From: an uncultured Clostridia bacterium
GTDB lineage: Bacteria > Bacillota > Clostridia > Oscillospirales > CAG-382
Direction: 5' to 3'
NCBI GenBank assembly: GCA_905235695.1
Contig: CAJOMW010000145.1
Span: 1 to 6,556 of the forward strand
DNA length: 6,556 nucleotides
Shown one piece after another: positions 1 to 4,492 of this stretch. The stretch's first letter is position 1, and each line of letters begins with the position of its first letter. Below the pieces are notes generated by a model that saw only the letters and a list, made by a program, of their open reading frames with translations, was not told where the DNA came from and searched no databases. The translations under genes and the position numbers were made by a program.

Positions 1-18
1 TCGACAGGATTTTCGCTT
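1..18 (-). terminator. Partial tRNA-Pro trailer/terminator (5' arm only)
   Basis: Read on the minus strand, the bases right after the CCA end of tRNA-Pro are AAGCGAAAATCCTGTC. The same 16 bases follow tRNA-Tyr at 3722-3737, where they form the 5' arm of a strong terminator hairpin. The matching 3' arm would lie outside the window, so this is read as the truncated first half of the same kind of terminator. Confidence 0.6.
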
Positions 19-94
19 TGGTCGGAGTGGCGAGACTCGAACTCACGGCATCCTGCTCCCAAAGCAGGTGCGCTACCAACTGCGCTACACCCCG
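19..94 (-). tRNA. tRNA-Pro (anticodon UGG)
   Basis: The minus strand folds into a complete 76-nt cloverleaf. The acceptor stem CGGGGTG pairs with CACTCCG (one G-U), followed by discriminator A and an encoded CCA. The D stem is GCGC/GCGC. The anticodon stem CCTGC/GCAGG encloses loop TTTGGGA, which gives anticodon TGG for proline. The T arm is GTGAG-TTCGAGT-CTCGC. It is a single gene with its own promoter about 20 bp upstream and reads toward the left edge, convergent in layout with nothing inside the window. UGG can in principle read all four CCN codons. Confidence 0.97.
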
Positions 95-115
95 ATTATT
101 TTCCTTTGCCTACGT

Positions 116-144
116 ATTCTACCACAAATACCTCGTTTTGTCAA
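116..144 (-). promoter_or_regulatory. Sigma-A promoter of tRNA-Pro
   Basis: On the minus strand, -35 TTGACA (144-139) and -10 TAGAAT (121-116) are separated by exactly 17 bp. Transcription would start near 109, about 15 nt before the mature tRNA 5' end. This is seen directly as a near-consensus match and its placement fits a stable-RNA promoter. Confidence 0.9.
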
Positions 145-165
145 CCTGTTTTTTTCTCTGCGGGC

Positions 166-210
166 AAAAAAACAATAAATATACCGGTATACATTTGCAT
201 ACCGGTATAT
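166..210 (-). terminator. Rho-independent terminator of the GH123/kinase operon
   Basis: The two 12-base arms, 179-190 and 199-210, are perfectly complementary with an 8-nt loop. On the minus strand the stem is followed by a T-rich tail that includes seven T (complement of 166-172). It lies 8 bp past the hydrolase stop codon. Unusually, each arm contains the self-palindrome ATACCGGTAT, so the arms could also act as two operator-like sites spaced 18 bp apart, but the position and T tail favour a terminator. Confidence 0.75.
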
Positions 211-217
211 ATCTCAA

Positions 218-1873
218 TTAAATATTAGCCTTTATAAGCTCGTTTACCTTCTGCCTTACGCTTTCGGAAAAATCAACGTCATGCGGATAATCCGAGAAGG
301 TTATGGGCTGTTTTTCGTCTATTACCTTCAATACCGCTTCCTTGGACGTCAGCGATTCGAGAAGCGCAAACGCTCTCATGTCGTACAGCGCCTGGGTAAA
401 CGCCTTGAGGTGGAGCGTCTCGTAAGCCGTGCCGTCGGGGGCAGGGTAGACCGAAAACGCATCGCCCGAGGGACCAAAGCCCTTGCCATCGTTGTGCTCA
501 TAGGGATCGAGAACCTCTTTGGAATACTGCGAATAGTAGAAGTTGTATCCCCAGTGCAAAAAGCCCTTTATGTCGTACTTGTACATCTGCTCGCCGATTA
601 TCCTTGTGCGGTTCATGGTCATTGCAACAAAGCGGTTTGACACCTTTTCGTTCTGTGCACAGCAGTAGTAGCACCAGAGATCCGGCACGTTGTTTTCGAG
701 GAATGGCTCAATGTTATCTGTGGACACTATCGGGTGCTGTACGGCGCCCGTAGCGTAGAAATCGTAATTGGACAGAGCCTCTGCGCACATACAGCCTTCG
801 AGTACGTCCGAGAGCTTCTCGCGTATCTTCGTAAACGTCTCAAGGTGCGCTGCCCCGGGTTCGTCCGAAAGGTGGAACATACATTTTTCGAGTATTCCCT
901 TATCCGACAGGTACGCCTTGAATTCGGTTATAAACGAGCGGACAAATCCGATATATTCGTCCGAGAGCGAATCTGTCTCCCAACCGAAAATTCTCTTGTA
1001 TTCACCGTTTTCGTACGCCATTATCTTTGGCGCATGCTCGGCTCCCCACTGCGTGAAGAGGTGCGCTATTTCGTGGTACTTTATGCCGCATCTCTCGCAC
1101 ATATCGAGCCAACGGTCGACGAGAGAGAAGTCAAATTCATATTTATCTCCGTTCTTTGTCAACCTCACGAGCTGTACCGTCGGACGCTCTCCTCCGACCT
1201 CTGTGTCGAGCGGAGGGGTGAACACCGGCATGAGCATTACGTTTATGCCGTTTTTTGTGGCGGTATTTGCGAAGTTTTCGATTATCTCCCAGTGCTTTTC
1301 GGACAGAGGCTCGATCCCGTAGTAAGTGGCAAGGCAGTCGCAGTGGAACCACTGAGTTACGATAAGCGACTGCTTGGGAAGAACGGCGGGTATTATCTCG
1401 ATGTCAAAATGCGATTTTGCCGCTTCTTCTCCTTCGAGTGTCTCAAGAACTAATTCGATGCCGTATTTTCCGGTCCTTGCGTCTGTCGGAGTATTTATCT
1501 CTATCCAGAACGATGCGAGCTTTCCGCCCTTTATCAGAACCGGTCGGTTGTCGACAGGCACCATGAGGTCGGGATACATACCCGGCTTCTTTTCTCTGAG
1601 GTAATTCTCATCGACGGTCGTCGGATATGCCGGCATTGCCGTGAATACCGAGCGTATTTCGCAAACGCTGACGTAATCGGATATATCCGAATACACCTTC
1701 AGAAACAGAGGCGTTTCGGATGACAGGGGCGTATCCGCCGAGACGACCACCTGAAAGGCGTAGGTGTCTCCGAGCAGCATTGACGCGCTTTTTATATCCT
1801 TATAGTCGTCGGCTTTAGTGTCGTCAAAGCACTTGTTGTACGAGCCGACCGTTTTGATAAAAATGCTTTCCAC
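218..1873 (-). CDS. GH123-like glycoside hydrolase (DUF4091 domain)
   Basis: This 551-residue protein looks like a family GH123 enzyme, whose known members are beta-N-acetylgalactosaminidases acting by substrate-assisted catalysis. Residues about 1-165 are beta-rich, like the GH123 N-terminal domain. Residues about 170-500 fit the catalytic barrel. The signature HLSDEP at 334-339 supplies the adjacent Asp337-Glu338 pair typical of the catalytic centre. Length matches characterised family members. No signal peptide or membrane segment is visible, so it should act in the cytoplasm on imported glycans. The start is GTG, supported by GGAG about 8-9 bases upstream and by the first residues reading straight into the family N-terminus. 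It lies 21 bp downstream of a NahK-like kinase gene in the same transcript, which supports an amino-sugar substrate. The exact substrate and linkage cannot be read from sequence. Confidence 0.85.
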   Translation of the reverse strand: MESIFIKTVGSYNKCFDDTKADDYKDIKSASMLLGDTYAFQVVVSADTPLSSETPLFLKVYSDISDYVSVCEIRSVFTAMPAYPTTVDENYLREKKPGMYPDLMVPVDNRPVLIKGGKLASFWIEINTPTDARTGKYGIELVLETLEGEEAAKSHFDIEIIPAVLPKQSLIVTQWFHCDCLATYYGIEPLSEKHWEIIENFANTATKNGINVMLMPVFTPPLDTEVGGERPTVQLVRLTKNGDKYEFDFSLVDRWLDMCERCGIKYHEIAHLFTQWGAEHAPKIMAYENGEYKRIFGWETDSLSDEYIGFVRSFITEFKAYLSDKGILEKCMFHLSDEPGAAHLETFTKIREKLSDVLEGCMCAEALSNYDFYATGAVQHPIVSTDNIEPFLENNVPDLWCYYCCAQNEKVSNRFVAMTMNRTRIIGEQMYKYDIKGFLHWGYNFYYSQYSKEVLDPYEHNDGKGFGPSGDAFSVYPAPDGTAYETLHLKAFTQALYDMRAFALLESLTSKEAVLKVIDEKQPITFSDYPHDVDFSESVRQKVNELIKANI

Positions 1874-1894
1874 GCTTTTTACTCCGTTTTGAAA

Positions 1895-2950
1895 TTATAA
1901 GTATTTCTTTACTATTGCTTCGCCCTTGTCCTTCTTGTTCAGCATATCCTTGACGAGTGCGAACTGGTTTATGGTCCTATCGAGGTTGTGTGTCGGATAA
2001 GCTGTTCTGAAATACGTGTCCCCGTCGATAAAGTCTGCAAGGAAGCGTGTGCCGCATTCGTATGTCATTATTATGGCGGAGGTATATATCAGCTCTTTTT
2101 CTCTGTCGGTGAGAACGGGAGAAGCCGATTCGAGGTATCCCTTTGTGAATGCCTCAAACAGGTCGAGATCGAAGTATATCTTGTCGAGCTCTGCACAGTC
2201 CTCGGTGCATGACGAAGCGCCGAAACGCATTGCGTCGCCGAAGTCGTACAGATACGAGCCGCTCATAACGGTGTCGAGGTCTATGAGGCACAGACCTTCG
2301 TTCGTGTCGCAGTCAAAGAGCACGTTGTTTATCTTTGTGTCGTTGTGGCTGACTCTGAGCGGAACGGAGCCGTCGGCAATTGAATCGGTTATGATTTTTG
2401 CCATGTCCTCAAGGGAAAGGGCGTAGTCTATGAGATCCTTTGCCATGTCTGCTCTGCCGGATGCGTTTCTCTCGATGGACTTTTTCAGATTTTCCACGCG
2501 CTTAGGCGTATTGTGAAAGTCGGGTATGACGGTGAACAGCTTTTTTGCGTCGAAATCCGAGAGAAGGTTCTGAAATTCGCCTATTGCCTTGGCTGCCTGG
2601 TAGAGCATTTCGGGCGTCTTTTTGTCGCTGACGGTGTAGGCGTTGCCTATGTACTTATACGCTCTGTATGCGTCTTTGCCGTCCATGTAGAGCTTTTCCC
2701 CGCTTTTTGTGCGGATAAATTCTATTGTCTTTCTGTCGGGATTTTTGCCCAAGGACACGAGCTTTTTCCTTATGTGCTCTGTTACGAGAAAAGCGTTATC
2801 CATAACGCCTTCGGGGTTAGTGAAAACTTCGGTGTTGAGCCTCTGGACTATGTACTTATCATCTATGTTGTAGGTCGAGTTTATGTGCCCGTCTCCATAG
2901 TTAACAGGCTCTCCGGAAATACCGAAACTGTCGAGTGCGTCTTTGATCAT
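1895..2950 (-). CDS. nahK: N-acetylhexosamine 1-kinase (NahK-like, APH fold)
   Basis: The 351-residue product belongs to the aminoglycoside-phosphotransferase fold and closely resembles, from memory, Bifidobacterium NahK/LnpB, which phosphorylates GalNAc and GlcNAc at C1 using ATP. Matching blocks are YGDGHINSTY (18-27), EFQNLLSDFDA (125-135), the catalytic loop VSHNDTKINN (200-209) with Asp204 as the likely base, the metal-binding IDLDT (223-227), and YDFGDAMRFGAS (235-246). Length is near the 359 residues of NahK. It is cytoplasmic with no signal. The ATG start has AAAGGA upstream. It is first in an operon with the GH123 hydrolase, so the pair could release and then activate GalNAc. No lacto-N-biose phosphorylase, uridylyltransferase or transporter lies in the window. 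A general APH-fold sugar or choline kinase is the alternative, but the motif match argues against it. Confidence 0.87.
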   Translation of the reverse strand: MIKDALDSFGISGEPVNYGDGHINSTYNIDDKYIVQRLNTEVFTNPEGVMDNAFLVTEHIRKKLVSLGKNPDRKTIEFIRTKSGEKLYMDGKDAYRAYKYIGNAYTVSDKKTPEMLYQAAKAIGEFQNLLSDFDAKKLFTVIPDFHNTPKRVENLKKSIERNASGRADMAKDLIDYALSLEDMAKIITDSIADGSVPLRVSHNDTKINNVLFDCDTNEGLCLIDLDTVMSGSYLYDFGDAMRFGASSCTEDCAELDKIYFDLDLFEAFTKGYLESASPVLTDREKELIYTSAIIMTYECGTRFLADFIDGDTYFRTAYPTHNLDRTINQFALVKDMLNKKDKGEAIVKKYL

Positions 2951-3002
2951 AGCGTAAAAATCCTTTCGTTAATGAAGATTGATGTGCATTATCATTTACA
3001 CT

Positions 3003-3031
3003 ATTATAATATACCATTTGATTTTTTTCAA
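3003..3031 (-). promoter_or_regulatory. Sigma-A promoter of the kinase/GH123 operon
   Basis: On the minus strand, -35 TTGAAA (3031-3026) and -10 TATAAT (3008-3003) are 17 bp apart, close to perfect consensus. The start would be near 2996, giving a leader of about 46 nt before the kinase ATG. I see no cre-like or riboswitch-like element in that leader. Confidence 0.88.
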
Positions 3032-3069
3032 TATGTTTTTGAAATTTTTATGCAAAAAGTAAGAAAAGT

Positions 3070-3098
3070 GCGACAAAACGGCGAAAATGAGGTATAAT
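3070..3098 (+). promoter_or_regulatory. Probable sigma-A promoter of the HPr-like gene
   Basis: -10 TATAAT (3093-3098) is perfect; -35 GCGACA (3070-3075) matches four of six consensus positions with a 17-bp spacer. The start near 3105 gives a short leader of about 23 nt that holds the ribosome binding site. Confidence 0.75.
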
Positions 3099-3127
3099 AA
3101 TAGTGTAATAAACAAGGAGGGATAGTC

Positions 3128-3358
3128 ATGAAAGTATTTAACATTAAGCTTTCCACGATAGAAGAGGTAAGAAATTTTGTGAACATAGTATCAAAGTACG
3201 ATTTTGAGATAGACCTCAAGAGCGGAAGATACGTGGTTGACGCGAAGAGCATAATGGGTATCTTCAGTCTCGACCTCATGAACAAGATAGAAGTTACCGC
3301 ACATTCCGACGACTGCGACGTTCTTATAAAGGAGCTCGCTCCTATGATAGTGGACTGA
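3128..3358 (+). CDS. HPr-fold protein lacking the phosphocarrier histidine
   Basis: This 76-residue protein aligns without gaps to Bacillus HPr, recalled from memory, at an offset of five residues. The SKYD block (22-25) and the KSIMGIFSL block (40-48) are shared. Ser41 falls at HPr Ser46, the target of HPr kinase/phosphorylase. The position of active-site His15 is Thr10 and Arg17 is Glu12; the usual HARPA motif is replaced by TIEEV. It therefore cannot pass phosphate from enzyme I to PTS permeases in the normal way. Bacillus Crh, a His-less HPr paralogue that works through Ser46 phosphorylation and CcpA, is the known precedent, so a regulatory role is inferred. The start has a strong AAGGAGG 7 bases upstream. 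The gene is monocistronic, ending at a terminator, and is divergent from the amino-sugar operon. It is likely cytosolic. Confidence 0.85.
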   Translation: MKVFNIKLSTIEEVRNFVNIVSKYDFEIDLKSGRYVVDAKSIMGIFSLDLMNKIEVTAHSDDCDVLIKELAPMIVD

Positions 3359-3372
3359 TCGAAGAAGAGACG

Positions 3373-3402
3373 GGGAGAAGCGGAGCGCTTCTCCCTTTTT
3401 TT
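3373..3402 (+). terminator. Rho-independent terminator of the HPr-like gene
   Basis: A 10-bp perfect stem, GGGAGAAGCG (3373-3382) with CGCTTCTCCC (3386-3395), has a 3-nt loop and is followed by seven T. It starts 14 bp after the stop codon and makes the HPr-like gene a single-gene transcript. Confidence 0.95.
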
Positions 3403-3403
3403 G

Positions 3404-3434
3404 ACCGTATTATGAATAGAATAACCGTATTATG
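3404..3434 (+). repeat. Direct repeat of ACCGTATTATG, 20 bp apart
   Basis: ACCGTATTATG occurs at 3404-3414 and again at 3424-3434, a repeat period of 20 bp or about two helical turns. It lies between the HPr-gene terminator and the tRNA promoter, some 50 bp upstream of the -35 box. No function is recognised; a local duplication is the simplest reading. The rest of 3435-3483 is AT-rich with no visible gene. Confidence 0.45.
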
Positions 3435-3483
3435 GCAAAATGAAATTTGTTGAAAATTTTATTTTTGTTTTTGAAAAAAACTA

Positions 3484-3512
3484 TTGACAAATGCAATAAA
3501 TGATGTTATAAT
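3484..3512 (+). promoter_or_regulatory. Perfect-consensus sigma-A promoter of the tRNA-Thr/Tyr operon
   Basis: TTGACA (3484-3489), a 17-bp spacer and TATAAT (3507-3512) match the sigma-A consensus at every position. It is preceded by A/T-rich DNA that could serve as an UP element. The start near 3519 gives about 33 nt before the tRNA-Thr 5' end. Confidence 0.95.
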
Positions 3513-3551
3513 ATCAACCGTCGCAGGGCAAAGAGCAGTTCTGCAGCACCT

Positions 3552-3627
3552 GCTGGTGTAGCTCAATTGGCAGAGCAGCTGATTTGTAATCAGCAGGTTG
3601 GGGGTTCGATTCCCTTCACCAGCTCCA
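3552..3627 (+). tRNA. tRNA-Thr (anticodon UGU)
   Basis: A 76-nt cloverleaf is visible. The acceptor stem GCTGGTG/CACCAGC is perfect, followed by discriminator T and an encoded CCA. The D arm is GCTC/GAGC. The anticodon stem GCTGA/TCAGC holds loop TTTGTAA with anticodon TGT for threonine. The T loop TTCGATT closes on a stem with two G-U pairs. It is the first gene of a two-tRNA operon; nine bases separate it from tRNA-Tyr. Confidence 0.97.
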
Positions 3628-3636
3628 ATTTAATAT

Positions 3637-3721
3637 GGGGGAATTCCCGAGTGGCCAAAGGGGGCAGACTGTAAATCTGTTGTCAGTGACTTCGGTGGTC
3701 CGAATCCACCTTCCCCCACCA
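3637..3721 (+). tRNA. tRNA-Tyr (anticodon GUA)
   Basis: An 85-nt class II tRNA with a long variable arm. The acceptor stem is GGGGGAA/TTCCCCC, then discriminator A and an encoded CCA. The anticodon stem GCAGA/TCTGT (with a G-U at its outer pair) encloses CTGTAAA, giving GTA for tyrosine. The variable arm contains a small GTC/GAC stem. The T stem GGTGG/CCACC holds loop TCCGAAT, so position 55, nearly always T and modified to pseudouridine, is C here. Everything else looks functional, and it shares promoter and terminator with tRNA-Thr. Confidence 0.96.
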
Positions 3722-3763
3722 AAGCGAAAATCCTGTCACGCAAGTGACGGGATTTTTGCTTTG
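3722..3763 (+). terminator. Terminator of the tRNA-Thr/Tyr operon
   Basis: Immediately after the CCA of tRNA-Tyr, 3722-3739 pairs with 3744-3761 around a GCAA tetraloop; the inner TGTCAC/GTGACG part is GC-rich and the outer part pairs A/G against T/C runs. The first 16 bases are identical to the trailer of tRNA-Pro at the left edge. A third, inverted partial copy (GACAGGATTTTC, 3809-3820) could pair with 3726-3737 as an alternative stem. Confidence 0.9.
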
Positions 3764-3765
3764 TA

Positions 3766-3856
3766 TTTTTCATTCTTCAGTTTTCAGTATTCATTATTCA
3801 TTAACAGCGACAGGATTTTCTAAATGAATACTGAAGACTTAAGACTGAAAAATGAA
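3766..3856. repeat. Imperfect inverted repeat upstream of the four-helix-bundle gene
   Basis: The arms are about 3766-3795 and 3823-3856. The inner 13 bases, TTCAGTATTCATT (3783-3795) and AATGAATACTGAA (3823-3835), are perfect complements; the outer parts, including TTTTTCA/TGAAAAA-type runs, pair with gaps. The 27-base centre holds GACAGGATTTTC, an inverted copy of part of the neighbouring tRNA terminator. The low-complexity ATTCATT/CAGT units suggest a repeat element. The stretch has no gene and no convincing promoter. Confidence 0.65.
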
Positions 3857-3881
3857 TAATTGTTGCTGAATCGGAGACTTT

Positions 3882-4253
3882 ATGGCTGGTGATATTATGA
3901 AAGAAAATGTTTTGATTGAAAAATCCATTGATTTCGGTGCGCGAATCGTAAAGCTTCACCGTTATCTTCTCAAAGCGAAACACGAATCGGTTTTGTCCAA
4001 ACAGATCCTGCGCAGCGGTACTTCCATCGGCGCAAACATAAACGAAGCACAGTACGGAAACAGCAAGGCAGACTTTCTCCATATTGCCTTAAAAGAAACA
4101 GCCGAAACAGAGTATTGGCTCCATATTTTAGAGAAATCCGATTATCTGGATGAGAACATGGCGTCATCTCTTTTGAATGACTGCTTGGAAATCAAGCGGA
4201 TACTGATTTCTTCCATCAACACTGCAAAAGACCGTTCTGGCAACGGCGATTAA
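3882..4253 (+). CDS. Four-helix-bundle protein (23S rRNA IVS / S23 family)
   Basis: This 123-residue, all-alpha protein carries the signature of the four-helix-bundle family first found in intervening sequences of 23S rRNA genes. Recognisable blocks are KSIDFGARIVKLHRYLL (14-30), LRSGTSIGANINEA (43-56) and SKADFLHIALKETAETEYWL (61-80). Family length is about 115-130 residues. The fold is related to Avd accessory proteins of diversity-generating retroelements, but no reverse transcriptase or variable repeat is nearby. Its molecular function is not established; nucleic-acid binding is inference. The start is ambiguous: ATG at 3882 has GGAG five bases upstream, while Met6 at 3897 matches the usual family N-terminus. 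The gene stands behind the tRNA terminator and an inverted repeat and has no clear promoter of its own, which suggests an inserted or mobile unit. Confidence 0.9.
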   Translation: MAGDIMKENVLIEKSIDFGARIVKLHRYLLKAKHESVLSKQILRSGTSIGANINEAQYGNSKADFLHIALKETAETEYWLHILEKSDYLDENMASSLLNDCLEIKRILISSINTAKDRSGNGD

Positions 4254-4288
4254 AACAGCGAAGAAAAGCAACTCGCGGAGGTAAGCAA

Positions 4289-4411
4289 ATGGCTTTTACG
4301 GATGAAAGAATTGTAAAAGAGTGGATGAATCATCTTTCCCACTTAAATGTTGAAGCCAAAAAGAAAAAGTCGCATCAGCGGCTTTTCTTTTTATACTTTT
4401 TATACTTTTAA
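4289..4411 (+). CDS. Small ORF, 40 codons, possibly a truncated gene start
   Basis: ATG at 4289 has a good GGAGGT six bases upstream and lies 35 bp after the four-helix-bundle stop. The first 24 residues (MAFTDERIVKEWMNHLSHLN...) look like an ordinary helical protein start. The remaining residues, a KKKK run and then LFFLYFLYF, are simply the translation of the terminator hairpin and its T-rich tail. This suggests the 5' end of a longer gene cut off by the terminator-bearing sequence, or a chance ORF with a real ribosome binding site. I do not recognise a family. A faint likeness to the N-terminus of HNH-type endonucleases is too short to use. Confidence 0.35.
   Translation: MAFTDERIVKEWMNHLSHLNVEAKKKKSHQRLFFLYFLYF
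4358..4392. terminator. Bidirectional terminator between the plus-strand insert and the anti-sigma gene
   Basis: The arms AAAAAGAAAAAGTCGC (4358-4373) and GCGGCTTTTCTTTTT (4378-4392) pair around an ATCA loop, with a one-base bulge and a G-T. T-rich tails are present on both strands, so it can end transcripts from the four-helix-bundle side and from the sigma/anti-sigma operon. It lies about 100 bp past the anti-sigma stop, with a pyrimidine-rich TTTTTATAC repeat between. Confidence 0.8.
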
Positions 4412-4492
4412 CTTTTCTATCTTTTGTCGGCGCAAAAGCAATATAAACGTCTCTAGTTATACGCCATTGCACAAGAGCTCCTTCTTTGCGTC

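Larger units (their letters stand above)
2996..3108. repeat. 11-bp inverted repeat shared by two divergent promoters
   Basis: TTACACTATTA at 2996-3006 is the exact reverse complement of TAATAGTGTAA at 3098-3108. Each copy covers the -10 to start-site region of one of the two divergent promoters, in the same orientation relative to its own gene. It may be a common operator or simply a similar AT-rich promoter sequence. Confidence 0.5.

Noticed and set aside
734..1453. Long plus-strand open frame opposite the hydrolase gene
   Set aside because: It is antisense to a well-supported GH123 coding region, has no ribosome binding site of note and no recognisable family.
2951..3127. CcpA cre site between the kinase operon and the HPr-like gene
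   Set aside because: No stretch gives an acceptable match to the palindromic cre consensus on either strand.
3552..3763. Integration (att) site at the tRNA operon
   Set aside because: The repeated 16-mer lies in the trailer rather than in a tRNA 3' end duplicate, is inverted, and no integrase gene is in the window.
3882..4253. Diversity-generating retroelement (Avd-like protein)
   Set aside because: The protein fold is related, but there is no reverse transcriptase, template repeat or variable repeat in the window.
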